DNA of 64,000 bases from Anas platyrhynchos (GCF_047663525.1 NC_092587.1:37439001-37503000), one strand, 5' to 3'; shown: positions 13,535-36,270, numbered from the stretch's first letter. Notes: generated from the sequence alone by a model not told the origin. Numbers and translations: made by a program.

Positions 13535-16398
13535 TAAATAAATAAACAAAACTTTATTGCATATTCAGGATGCTATGCAAACTGAAAGATCAGAAGACTT
13601 TGGGAAGACTGCCTCTCCAGTATTCCCTGTTTTCTGTGTAAAGCTCAATACGCTTGAGGTACCAAGCACTGTCTCACGGGCTATTTTGCCAGCTAGGTAG
13701 CTGTCTGGGATTCACCGGTGAATTTATTTTGTACTCTTCCAGCTTGTCATTCTTGTATTTATACACACTGGCCCTTGGTCTAGAAAGCCCGCCTATTTCT
13801 TCTATGTTTTTCCTATTAGATGGCTCCTCAAACAGACCAGATGCAGCCACCATTTTGAAGTGAAAAGGGCAAGAGCATGGAATAATCACTGTCTGGAAAA
13901 AAGAATTGCACAGTCATTTATGTTTGCATGGTGACAAAGAGCAGTGCTGTATGTGCAAACTCACTATCAGAAGTCCACAGATTGTCATCTTCTTGGTTTG
14001 GGTCTCAGCTGGAGCTCAGGTTGATTTTCTGACTGTGATCAGGGTGCTTGAGGACATCTGTGAAAGTCAGAGTTTCCTAATTGCATCAGGTGGACAAAAT
14101 ATCACTTAGTGAAGTCCATAACACTATAGTCACCGAAAGGTGATAGAACTAGCACAGATACAGCTCCCCTCCTACCAAAACTGCACCACTTCTCTCTCAT
14201 ACGTTATGCTGATGTTACTACTCCAGTCCAGAGAGAACCTCTATGTTCCTGTGGTGTGGACGTGTTCCTTACTTAGATGTGGTTGTTTCATGTTTGTGGT
14301 AAAGCAAGTGGTAATTCGATGGCAGACAACTGGACGCTACAAAAAACTTCTCGCCTTGCTTGGCAGCAAGTTGTTAGTTGCATGCCAGCAACTAGATGGT
14401 GAGATGACATTTTATCAAGATCCACCTGAATCAAGGGAGGGCATACAGATAAAGAAAAATGCAGATCTGATAGCCAGGGAAGCAGTGCAGCTCTTCAGAA
14501 AGACGACTTAGCCAGGTACAGATGTGTATTTCAGGAGCTATGTGCATCCATGCCTGGATTGGAGGAGGCCTAAACTCAAGGCAACTCTGAGGAAACTCAT
14601 CCTCTCAACAAACCCATTTCCAAAGTGGGCTTTGGGATACACATTCAAGGTTCCTAATGTAGCCTGTTCGTGATGGCAAGGGACTCTTGGTGTGAAATTA
14701 CTCAAATAACCTTCAAGATTTCAAGCTGAGGCTACCCCAGATATTGATAAAGCCTCTAGTGAGCACTCCAAACTACTTGCCTAACTACTAGGATTGTTGT
14801 TTTACTCTCTGTTAAAAGCTGTATTGGCAAAGCTATGCTTTCAAAAGCAGAGATCGATTTGATACCAGTAGAAAGGTGACTTTGGAATTTATAAACCACA
14901 TCGATCATGTCAGCAAAAGGAAAATGCTGAGGCTTTTTCAGGAACAGGCAGTTCTTTCCGTGTAAAGTAAAAGCATACACCAGTCAATAAAGCTGCATCA
15001 ACCAAACAAACTGTGGGGCTGACTGCAATAAAGTCATAAAGTCTGCAAGGGAGGGCATTTATAGTAACTTTATGGTAAATATATACATACATATATAAAA
15101 TTTCTTATATAACAGGCAGTTAGAAAGCAAGGATGGGAGCATGTAGGAGAGATGTGGAGGATTGGGTTGGTAAGGCAGGGACAATTCTAGGAGCTACATG
15201 ACCAGACACAGAAGGAGTTTGAGTTAGGAAGCTGCTTGTGTGATGTAACACCCAGCTGGGTGTGGGTAACAAACAGCTCAAATCACAGCCAGGCAGCTGG
15301 AATCCGTTTTTAATCTCCCCTCCCCTAACCCAAAGTGCAGCCTGCCTGCAGCAGGCCTGACCTCAGCACCCGCTGCAGTTCTGTCCCTCTCTGTCCGTCT
15401 GTCCGTATAAGGCATCCCGAACAGGCAGCGCTTGGGCTGCTTGCTCGCTGCCTCTAATAGAGCTAGCTTCTCCCTGGACACATTTCAGACTGTGAATCCG
15501 TTTCTGGCTCTCCTCGGGAGCTTCTGGAGGACATCTGTCTCTCACTTGAGTTCCATGTTCATGCCACACAGCCTTCTGGGCGACTCCTTTGAAGAGAAAT
15601 GTGTTTCCTGCTAAACCCGGTGGTAGATTTGAATGACAATTTAACACTGAATTAAAGAAACAGTTCTCAACTGAACTGGTGTCATCCTCATTTGCTTAAA
15701 CGAGGCAGATGACCATTGTTAAACTGAGGCTCTCTTTGATCTAATTACATGCCATCAAGTACTCCTCCAGCTGGAGAGATCACAGGATTGTTCAATCCTC
15801 ACAGCTACAGATTAGTAGAGCAGGAAATGGTCACAACCTAGCCACATACTTCACCCCTGCTTAACAGCAGCAGGAATAAAACTGAGTTTCTTCACTCAGT
15901 GATATTTGTCACTAAGGCTTCCGGGAATCAGCAGAACTTTTTTTCTGAGGTTTTATCCTTTTTTGTTCTTTACAATCACTCCACAAGCTTCAGTCAAAAG
16001 CGAGGACTAAACTAAAATATAGAGGGGAAAAAAAATCACTTTGATTCTATGTTAGATTTTGAGCACTTCTAAGCAGAAATGCAGAAATTCTAGATAATAG
16101 TCTTGCATTTTTGCCACTATTGTTTCATTTAATGTTGCTTCTGGCTGACTGCGCTGCTACCAAATAGGAATCAGATTTGGGCAGACAGACAGACACTAGT
16201 GCCTCCCAGATGCATGAAGGAATGTGCATGTCTAGTAAACAAAAGAAGAAAAAAATGTGTCTTCTGATGTGGGATTGGTCCAGCTCCAGGTGCTTTTGAA
16301 GCTTTTTGCCCTTAACACTTCAGAAGAGTTTACCTGAGCTAGCAGGTTGAACAGCTGTTAGAAAAGCGTTTTGTTTGAGACCATCTTTGGCAGCCCAC
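13535..16398 (-). CDS. Unrecognised multi-exon coding gene between SLC35E3 and MDM2 (5' end unresolved)
   Basis: Function unknown; I do not recognise the protein. Three exons on the minus strand join with consistent phases: 16398-16334 (65 bases, phase 2 in, 1 out), 15646-15546 (101 bases, phase 1 in, 0 out) and 13892-13674 (219 bases, stop TGA). Together they read at least 126 codons without a stop, with segments WAAKDGLKQNAFLTAVQPAS, NLPPGLAGNTFLFKGVAQKA, CPFHFKMVAASGLFEEPSNR and ASVYKYKNDKLEEYKINSPV. Splice sites are CAG|GTAAAC, CAA|GTGAGA, a pyrimidine-rich TTTCTTTAATTCAG and a very good TTCTTTTTTCCAG. AATAAA lies 116 bases after the stop, followed by a GT-rich element. No hydrophobic segment or known motif is visible. 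The start codon must lie in an exon further upstream (above 16.4 kb), possibly in the MDM2 CpG island. A pseudogene or lineage-specific gene cannot be excluded. Confidence 0.6.
13553..13558 (-). terminator. Polyadenylation signal of the minus-strand gene
   Basis: AATAAA on the minus strand, 116 bases after the stop codon. It is followed by GTTTTGTTTATTTATTT, a typical U/GU-rich downstream element. Cleavage is expected near 13535-13540. Confidence 0.6.
13674..13892 (-). CDS. Terminal exon of the unrecognised minus-strand gene
   Basis: 72 codons plus TGA, starting TVIIPCSCPFHF and ending PRQLPSWQNSP. The C-terminal half is rich in Lys, Tyr, Asn and Pro. The acceptor is a long pyrimidine run ending CCAG. 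A polyadenylation signal follows at a normal distance. This is the best supported of the three exons. Confidence 0.65.
   Translation of the reverse strand, partial: TVIIPCSCPFHFKMVAASGLFEEPSNRKNIEEIGGLSRPRASVYKYKNDKLEEYKINSPVNPRQLPSWQNSP
15546..15646 (-). CDS. Internal exon of the unrecognised minus-strand gene
   Basis: Encodes (V)LNCHSNLPPGLAGNTFLF through WHEHGTQ. The acceptor is TTCTTTAATTCAG and the proposed donor CAA|GTGAGA. The frame also stays open past the donor to a TGA at 15363, so a retained-intron form ending there is possible. Confidence 0.55.
16334..16398 (-). CDS. Upstream exon of the unrecognised minus-strand gene
   Basis: 21 full codons, WAAKDGLKQNAFLTAVQPASS, in the one frame that joins to the next exon. 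The donor CAG|GTAAAC is strong. The acceptor ATGCAG|G is preceded by only a modest pyrimidine tract. The frame has a stop upstream and no in-frame ATG, so another 5' exon is required. Confidence 0.5.
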
Positions 16399-19300
16399 CT
16401 GCATTTTTCAACATAAAGGAGGTTGCATGTGGCACAGCAGCACACAGAAGTTTAACAGCAAAGTAGAGCCCACTGTTCCCTGTTAAGCAGCTGCAGGAGC
16501 GCTGAATGTGGTCTTTGGGTTCTCACCACTGCCGAGCCCTGCTCTTTATTTCCACTTGGCATTAGTTTGATTGAAATTGCCCCAAGGAAGGCTTCATCCC
16601 ATTTTTGTTTAATAGAATTCGGTTTACAGTATGAGGTTTCTGGTGCTACTGACAGACCTCTCTGTTGGGATGGGTCTTAGCTTATGAAGTATTTGGGCAA
16701 GTTCTCTGAAGCAGACTATCAATGTGTTCTTTCTTACAGAAGAGAAGAGGAAGGTGGAAAAAGAAAATAAAACTCTCTCCCTGATCCTTACACAGAAGTG
16801 TGCTGACCCAGTGCAGGGCGCGTGGGGTGGTGGCTGGAGCAGACGGCCTGGCCGCAGGCCTCATTAAACCACACAGGCCCCAGCTGCTCCTCAGCCTGCT
16901 TTTCCCTCTATCCTGTTATCTCGCTGTGCCCGATAGTCTGTAACCGGGCTGATAACAGCTTTGTCACACTGATAGAGATACAGCCTGAGGCTTAGGAAGG
17001 GTCCACCAGCACAGCCTATGGCCCCAGAGGCTGTTTTGGTTTTGGCCTGGGAGCAGTGGATAGACAGCACATGAGGTTAACCCGCCTGACAGCCAAGCAT
17101 CACAAGAGAGACTGGAAATCAGAACTGAAAACCCTGGCCACCTATGCCTTTGATCATCTTATGGGAACTTCGGACCATTTCACACACACTAGGAAAGAGT
17201 AAGAGGGACACATCAGGAAAAAAAAATAAAAAATGGTGGTGACAAAAATCTGAAATTGAAGCTTTTTATGACCCATCTGTTCATTTGAGTTGGGCATCCC
17301 TGTGGCACAGCAACCCATCTTTCTTCTGGCCTATGTGCCTATAGGTACGACAGATCCAGCCCGGAGAAATAATTTAAATCAAAAGCATTAAACAACAAAA
17401 TGTCTACAGTTAGAACCTGATTTTATATTAATATGGATCTCATATACTATGTAAGTTAACAATAGTGTAAGGTGGGTATCTCCAGTGAAGGTAGATGGGC
17501 TAGATCTGCTCCAGATATTTTCCCTAACATTAGAAATAAATGCACAGAGGTTGAAAACCTACTAAGGTATAGTGATGTCTCCTTTTCTTTTCAGGAACTT
17601 GAAGCAGTGAGGAAGTCAGTTCTTGTAACTATAGAGGCTTATTACCCTTCAAGTAAAACCTTTAATTATACTTGTCCAGAATTATCAAGTATAAATTGTG
17701 CATGTTGATGAAATACCACATGCTGTCTTTGTGAGAAATGGGACAAAGGTGGTGCAGTATTTCATGTCAGAAAACATCCCCCTATCTTTAGCAAAGCACA
17801 GAGAGCATATTTTACCTATTAGCTGTCTCCTCTTACTTAAGATTAGTCTGGCTGAGGCTGAGAAAAGAGATAAGATTGTCCTTGAGGAGAGAGAAAAATT
17901 CCAGACAGAATCTGTTTTTGCTTTTTTTTTTTTTTTTTTAATCTTAGCAGTTAATGAAATGGCAAGGGAAGTTATTCTTTAAAGAATCACAATCTAATCA
18001 CAAATTCATTGGTCACAAGATGCTTGTTGGCTGAGAAGTGGAAAAAATAAAGTAATAGCAGCCAGTTTAGTATTGGACTATATTAATGTAGAAAACTTAG
18101 TGATAATTTAAAATGCACCTTTATATCCACACTGCCTGAGTAAAATAATACCACCTTTAAGACAAAATGTTCAACAACGTGATATATTTTCAGAAGAACT
18201 AGACGAATACTCAATTTGTTTTACTTCAGTTAAGTAAGATGCATTTTGTATAGGAATACAGTTTGTGTAGTACCACATCAGAAGTTTGAGCACTGATAAG
18301 GTTACTACTGTTCAGTGTTAGATCTACTGACCACCGCCATTAAGTTCAAACCTCCCGCATTTTTGTGTAGCAGTAATTATCTGCTAAAGATCAAGCTAGC
18401 TAAGGATCTCAGCAATTTGTGTGCTGGATGGAAATTGGTAGATACCTAACTTTGCCAATGGCAAGACATTCCACTTAAAGCAGATGTCTGTTTGTCTTGA
18501 ACCTCTGGTGCTAACAGAAGGTAAGCACGCTCTGTGGAATTGGTGCAGCTTCTCTACTGACCATCAGTAGACTTTGAGCTTTACACTCGACAGGGATAAC
18601 AAGCTCATCTTGAAAATCCATCATCACACAAGTATCTCAGTTTAAACTGTTACTGGAATTTTTACAAGGTGACATTCTTGCTGGAAATCTGTCTTTGGCC
18701 AAAGGACAAGTCCAGGCAGCTATCCACTGCTTGTTTGGGCAAGTTAGTTGTCATGGAAAATTAGCATTATTGAGTTGTGGCAGTGCTCTCTCTGCTATAG
18801 CTTATCTTCACACGCTATTTGCAGCACTCCTGTTCCTTAACAAATCTTTTCACCATTCAAATATAAGTTTGCAATGTCATCATGAGCAAAGAATAAACCT
18901 GAGAATTAGAAAAGGGAGTCAGGCTGAAAACTAACCATTTTATAGTTGAAGTGTAGCAACGAATGAGTACCTGTCAAAATAACATTCTCCTAACTACCCT
19001 ATATTTAGCAGAAATTTGAAATTACAGAGTTGGGAGATGACAAGAATATAGTTCACATTGTCCATTTCTCTTTGGAGGTAAAGCTTTTTGCCGCTTTCCT
19101 AAATCGGTGAAAACAACAACAAAAGGCACACATGAGCACTGCAAATTGAACTGGTATCCAAAGGTGTCAGCCTATTAGCCAGGTGAGCAACACTTGATGT
19201 TTTTGCCACTGAATTTATGTGGTCTGTAAGGAAGTTTCCACCTTTATTAAGCTGGAGAGAAGTTGACATAACGAGGCCTTTTCTCATACGCACATGCTGC

Positions 19301-19600
19301 AGCTGGGTTTACAAAAGCACAAGGTTAAATGAGAGGTCTCAAGGCTGTTTATACCAAAACAAAACAAGACAAAATGTGATGCTTCATAAGTGGTGGGCAC
19401 CGCAGAGCTGCTGGTGGTGTCTGAGGCAAGGCTGGCGAGCATAACCAACACCTGCCTGCAACTTTTCGCGATTTTTAGTGGAGGTGAGGCTCTGCGGGGG
19501 AAATTGAGACTCTTTGGGGCTTGCTATTAGCGACCAGCTCCGTCTCCTGGGTGCTTCAGTGCCACAACACGCTTTGTTTACCGCAACCCCACGGCTTCAG
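16399..19600. other. Stretch with no confidently placed gene
   Basis: Probably holds the 5' exon(s) of the minus-strand gene. One candidate, 16792-16907 (-), is open for 38 codons and ends in the required phase 2 before GTAAGG, but it lacks a convincing acceptor or ATG. A T18 tract lies near 17922-17939. No repeat family was recognised. Confidence 0.35.
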
Positions 19601-19751
19601 GGAGCGGCCGTCACCCTGACCACTGTCGCGAGGGGTTACGAGGGACGACAAAAAAAAAGACCCGGGCTCTCTGCCTCTTTTTTCGCCTCAGCCGCCGGAG
19701 CCGCAGGCGTCCCCCGCGGGCTCCTGAGGCGGCGCGGCCGTTGCCCCGCGG

Positions 19752-19766
19752 CCATTAGAGGGCGCT
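19752..19766 (+). promoter_or_regulatory. CTCF-like motif upstream of MDM2
   Basis: CCATTAGAGGGCGCT fits the CTCF core (CCA-n-n-AG-r-k-GGC-r-s) with one mismatch. It lies at the 5' edge of the CpG island. Confidence 0.5.
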
Positions 19767-19793
19767 GGGAGAGGCGGGCAGGGCAGGGCGGCC

Positions 19794-19804
19794 AAAATGG
19801 CGGC
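19794..19804 (+). promoter_or_regulatory. MDM2: YY1 site marking a likely TATA-less start (P1-type)
   Basis: AAAATGGCGGC matches the YY1 consensus AAnATGGCGGC. In TATA-less promoters this site usually lies just downstream of the transcription start, so a constitutive MDM2 start near 19.78-19.80 kb is inferred. Confidence 0.45.
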
Positions 19805-20105
19805 GCGGGGCAGCGGGCGCGGCCGGGTCCCGTAGCGCCGCCGGTTCCCCGCCCGCCGCGGGCCGTGAGCGGAGCGGGCGCGGCTGGCGGTGCGTGGGGG
19901 GAGCCGGGGCGGCGGCTGGGGGGGGGGCTGCGGGGCCGCTCGGGGCTCGGAAAACAGAAAAAGAAAAGAAAAAAGAAGGGGAGGGGGTGAGGCGAGCTCC
20001 ACGGGGAAGGGGGGGGGGGGGGAGGAGGGCGGCGGGGATGGCGGCGAGGGGGGCGCGGAGCCGCCGCCGCCGCCGCCGCGTCCCGGGGCCGCCTCCCGCC
20101 CGCCG

Positions 20106-20112
20106 TGAGTCA
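20106..20112 (+). promoter_or_regulatory. MDM2: AP-1 site
   Basis: Perfect TGAGTCA, 27 bases upstream of the p53-like element. An AP-1 site also accompanies the p53 sites in the mammalian MDM2 P2 promoter. Confidence 0.6.
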
Positions 20113-20138
20113 GCGGCTCCCACCCCCCGCCGTGCCTC

Positions 20139-20158
20139 GGTCATGCTCAGGCATGTCG
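20139..20158 (+). promoter_or_regulatory. MDM2: p53 response element candidate in the MDM2 P2-type promoter
   Basis: Two abutting decamers, GGTCATGCTC and AGGCATGTCG, match RRRCWWGYYY at 18 of 20 positions with both CWWG cores intact and no spacer. The site is 52 bases before a TATA-like box, matching the layout of the p53-inducible promoter of mammalian MDM2. Confidence 0.6.
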
Positions 20159-20210
20159 GGCGGCGGCGGGCGGCGGAGCTAAGCCCCGGCTTGCCTGCGC
20201 TCGGCGGCGC

Positions 20211-20218
20211 TATTTAAA
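20211..20218 (+). promoter_or_regulatory. MDM2: TATA-like box of MDM2 P2
   Basis: TATTTAAA within otherwise GC-rich DNA. It predicts a transcription start near 20240-20245. The first non-coding exon would then run to 20283. Confidence 0.6.
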
Positions 20219-20242
20219 GCCCGGCCCAGCCCGGCTCGGAAC

Positions 20243-20283
20243 CGCACGGCTCGGCCCGCTTCGGCTGAGCCGAGGGCGGTGAG
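20243..20283 (+). other. MDM2: MDM2 non-coding exon (P2 transcript), start approximate
   Basis: From about 30 bases after the TATA-like box to the donor GAG|GTGAGA at 20284. It is joined over a 141-base intron to the acceptor CTTCGCTGCAG at 20424. It corresponds to exon 2 of mammalian MDM2. Confidence 0.45.
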
Positions 20284-20428
20284 GTGAGAGGGGGAGCGGA
20301 GCGGAGCGCGCAGCCCGGCCGCCATTTGGTGGCGGTGTGGTGGTGGTGGGGGGGGGGGTGTGAGGGGGAGCGGGGCTGCAGCGCCGCGTTACACGTGTCG
20401 GGGCTGTGCCTCCCTTCGCTGCAGGCAG

Positions 20429-31576
<11,148 letters not shown>

Positions 31577-31715
31577 ACCGTGTTGAGTGAAAAGCGGCAG
31601 AAGGAACATTATAAACTGGTACCATAATTAAGAGAGTAAGAAACTATTTTTATATACTTATTGGCAGATTGATATTTTGGGTGTCTTTGCCTTTGGTAAG
31701 AAAAATCGTTATTGA

Positions 31716-31721
31716 AATAAA
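31716..31721 (+). terminator. MDM2: Proximal MDM2 polyadenylation signal
   Basis: AATAAA 140 bases after the stop codon. The downstream element is only moderately T-rich. Confidence 0.45.
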
Positions 31722-34700
31722 TGCACTGGAATTGTTAAGTTTAGCCTAATGCTCGTTAGTCCACTTGGATATTGTAAGCCCCTCTCAATAGAAGTGACCA
31801 ATTCCTACCAGGTACTGTTTGCCTTCCCAAGTGTTTTACCGCACACAGAAGTTAGCAAGATTTGTATTACTGGATTGATCACACATTAAAAATCCAAGCT
31901 CCGTAATTAACAGAGGAAAGACATTTTGAAGAATGCATTTCAAGTCGGTTCCTCCTGTTACAAAGAAAGGGAATTCTCTACATTCCACTACCTGTTGCCT
32001 GGTGAAGACACCAGGCAGAATAAGAACCCTCAGAATAAGTCAATAAAATAACAAGATAGAGCCTTGTCTCCCACGTTCCCAAAAATTGAGATTCTCCAAA
32101 AGGGAGATTTTTTTTGTATACATATCGGGAAATAGGGGCAGTTGTGGTAGAAAATAACATCTAAAAATTTGCGAACAGAAAAGGGTACTGTGTCTTTTGT
32201 TTAGGATATGTCCTGAGAAGAAGTCATTGACCAGTTAGGCTTACAATTACCTCTTAAATATTCTGAGAAACAGACCTCTAAAATGTTGTGTGGTTTGGTG
32301 GTCTGTACTATCCTGGTTTCTTTAGCAGAGTGTGAGAGGTGCGAACAGGCAAGGTAAATGAAGGAGAACTTACATTAAAAGGCAGGCAAATAGGTGATAT
32401 TGGGCAATGTTTAAATTTTCTCTGCACTTGTTTTTGACTTCAGTAGCGTGGCACACAGCTTGATCGCTCTGTTCGCTTGAATAAAAATAGTGGGGAAAAA
32501 AATATAAAAAATCCACCTCCATCTGCAGAAACAAATGAGCTGTGTAGTTCTGTTTCACACTGTTTGGTTTTGTTCGTTTGTTTTTAAGTTTAAGCAGTCT
32601 TTCTGACTTGGGCTGTTTTTATCTGTACCATAAGCATTTTGAAAATCTCTTGCAAGGTGTTTGGTTGAATGAATGTTTGTCTGAGTTGGATCTGTTCTTA
32701 CTGCTTTTAGCTTGTCTCCTCCCTGTACTTTGCCAAAACCTGTGTGAAATTTACCAGTTCCTTATTAAGAAGTCCAGTAACATAGTTCTGTGGTGCATTC
32801 AGAGGGGGTAATGTGCATATTTTTGTATGGTCGGATTCTAAAGATGTAGCTAGCTTACTCATCTGAGCTGATCTTCAGATGGAGACTTTCTGTAGCAGCG
32901 GGTTGTATTTATTTCTTCCGGAGCTACATTACCAGAGAGCTTGTGTGTTCTCAGCAGCTTGTTGTTTGCTCACCTAGTTGAGCTAATATTTGAAAGCTGC
33001 TACTAAAAGATACTGATATCTCTGAAGCATTTTTTTTTTTGTAGTTCATTGTAACTAAACAAACCCCCTAAGACGTCCTGTGTTTCTTCAAAGGAAGAGT
33101 TGTCCACACGCAGGTGTCTTGTTCTTGCAAGTTGTGAAGTGGCAGCTGCTGGTTGGAAGCTGCTGAAGCTGTTACAGGCTTCGGTCAGCAGGAGCCTTTC
33201 AGCTGGGTTTAGGCAGTCTTTCAGCCTGAGGTGGAAGAGTCGTTTCAGCAGATAGTGAACATTTTCGGGTAGCAGTGCTCTAAATACATAATTACCTGCC
33301 TTAATTGGCATTGCTTTCTATTTATTTTCTGTATTTTTATTTGATAAACTGAAGTGCAGTACTGCTTGCAGAGGCTGTGCCATTGCACCTGCAGGTCAGA
33401 ACTGAGCGGTGGTCAGATGGGTCCGGAGTGTGCAGTTAACAGAGTTATAAACCTGTACATTCAGGGGGAGCACGGATAAACTGGGCAGTGTGCTTAAAAT
33501 CTTCCTCCCTTCCATTGTCTGGTATGTCTGAGGCTTTGTTTGTTTGATCCTTCCCTACAGTCACTGTAAGGGCTGTGTCACTGCAGTTGTGGGGAGCGCC
33601 CAGTTCCTGCTGGGACCAATGGTGCCGTCCTGGTCTTCCCTCCCCTTTTAAGTGCTCTCCATATGTTTAAAAAAAATAAATGAGATGCTTCAGCTCTCAA
33701 AGATGCTTGTATGGTCCCAGCAGCGATCTTGCTGTTCGCAAGCGCTCAGCTATGAAATTTGCCTTCAGAACCAATCCCACTGAAGCTTTCTGCTTTGGCA
33801 TAAAGTAAAATGAAAGCATTTAACACAACAATTTTCTCCTTGTATGCTAAAAAATTTTACATCCTCAGCGCGTCTTCTGTAGGGCAGGGTAGCCCTGGAA
33901 ATGGCCTCTACTCCATGCAATGCCAAGGAAACAGGTGCGTTTGGTGCCTGCTTCCTTGGCCAATCTACTGTGTCAGAGCGATGTGTTTTAAAATTATATT
34001 TTCTGGCCTAATATTATTTTTAACACCCAGTAAGTTTGTTTGTTCTTGAGCTTTGTTTTTTGTGTACAAGAAATTTGCGCCTTTGCCTTGTGCTGCGGAC
34101 CAAGACATGGGCTGAGAACAGGGGTTTTATCCAAAATGCTCAAATCCTGAGGCTCGTCTCTGGGCAGCCGCCCTGAATGCGGGCTGTGACACCAAGAAGG
34201 GGATAATGGTGAGCAGCCTTTGCTTGCTGCCCTGTTCTTTTTGGCCCGTCCTTGGGTAGCGGTGCAAAGGTTGACCTTTATTCTTACGTGGTGAGGTGTA
34301 TTTAATATTGTATGCGTTTTAATTTATTGCAGTTTGTAAATATTCTTGTGCTTGTAGTTAGTGTTTTGAGCTTTAATTTATTGAATTAGCCTTTTGGTAC
34401 ACGTGCAGATAAACCAATATGCGTGCTGAGTGAAGCGCAGTTCCGAGGAGCCAGTTCAAGCAATGGTAGCATTAAAAACAAAGGTCGGCCAAGCTGTATT
34501 CAGGCTAAGAGCAACACAGGAAGACTTACGTCGTCGACTTTTCTCCTTCCCTTAATACAACTCGTGTGTTGAAACTGTACGGCAGGTATTAGAGGTGGAA
34601 GCTGATGCTGCAGTAGCACGGTGGAAATCCATTGGTGGTGCTTTCTGTTGGAATGCTTTGCCCTCCCCAAACACTGCTCCCGCGTGGTGTCACCGCTGGG

Positions 34701-36264
34701 GGTCACCGTATGAATGATGTGATGCGACGAGAGGCTTCCCAGTCAACATCTACACCGGGTGGAAAACTCTCTCCGTTGGTCAGGAGGCTGAAGGAAAGGC
34801 CGGATGCTTGGAAAATTTGGAAGTACACAATGTCTGTCATTGTCACAGTCTATTTCTTTGCGCACTTCAGGTCGACGGTGTTTAGGTGCAAATACTGCAA
34901 GGACTCGCATTTGTACAAGAAAATCACTTTTGGCTAAAATACAGCCTTATCACTTCACCCAAGAAGGCCAAGTGCGAAGTGGAGATCCCACGAGAGGTGC
35001 CACAACCGCTCTGTTTCAGCATCTGACACTTCCCCAAAATGCTAGGACTGTTGAGTGTTAAAACAATTGAGAAAGTTCACGTAAAATTAATTACATTACA
35101 AGCCTGTTGCCTTCATCTTTTAAAAAAGCCTTGTCGGGGTGAAGCCGGTCGTGGGGCTGCTGCTTGTGCTGCATACCCACTCTGCAAGGACTGTCGGCGG
35201 AGCGCACCCACCCCGCGTTGTGTCTGGAGGACGTCCACGCCGTGCTGCATTGCACAAGAAGCTTTGGTGCCCCTTCAGTGAGGCGTCTGATTCAGGAACG
35301 GGTAAACACACTACAAAACTGAATTGAGGGGGTGTTCTATTTATTTCTAGCAGTCTAGTTCAGTTATATCACCGTGTTCCATTTTCTGTTATTTTGTTTA
35401 AATGTCATTGTGTGAAATTTCTGTATGGGTATGAAAAAACAGGGAAGACTTTGGGCACATTTTTTTCCAGTGAAACAAGGGGAAAAAAACAGTTCCTCAT
35501 TGCAGAAAGCATCAGCAAGAATAATTTTCAGAAAACCATGCTCTTACAGGAGAGAGAGTGGTGTATCTTTATTTTTTGGGTTACTTAGTTTAAAGTTTGA
35601 GCAAGCAAAAGATTAAAAAAAATAATAATAATTCAACCAATCCCCAAGTGTGGGCTTAAGGTTTTTTTTTTTTTTTTTTTAACAATAGACTGAACTTGCT
35701 GAAAAGGAAAAATTGTTGCTTTCAACTAATGTGTACGTGCTTGTATTTACCACAGCCACACTCAACATTTGAATGCATCGCTGTCAGACCCTATTGTATG
35801 TGTAGAAGTTGTGGGTTACATTCAGGCGTTCTCTCCCCTTTTAGTAGATGTTGCTTTAAGTTAACAGCCTGACTTTCAAGGGGCAGGTTTTCCTTTTTTT
35901 TTTTTTTTTTTCTTTTGTGTTAAATTGAGGCAGTCAGTGTGAAGATTACGTAACACCTAAAGTGTTAATGTAAAGCAGAGTCTTACTTTGTTGTCTGACT
36001 GTGTGGAGTTGGAATTGCTCTTCAATAGAGAGTTTAATAGTGAAGTTCATTAACTACGCAATTTTGCCACACACTTCTGGTGACTTGTGTGTCCCTTGTG
36101 GCTAACCAGGGCACGTCCTGCTGCGTCCAGTAACCATTCACGTGCAGCTGCCCACTCACATTGCACAGCGCAGTTACCTTTTATGAGAATTTTCTTGTGT
36201 ACTGCATTTGTGTTTTGATTTTCAGTTTTTCTGAGAAAATTAACTATGATGTCTAAGAGCTTTA

Positions 36265-36270
36265 AATAAA
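36265..36270 (+). terminator. MDM2: Distal MDM2 polyadenylation signal
   Basis: AATAAA followed by GATGTGTTTATATG and then AGTGTTTTGTTTTTTTTT, a strong GU/U-rich element. Cleavage is expected near 36285-36295. Confidence 0.65.

Noticed and set aside
19514..20217. Long ORFs on both strands in the MDM2 CpG island
   Set aside because: GC-rich sequence lacks stop codons by composition. The peptides are Gly/Arg/Pro runs.
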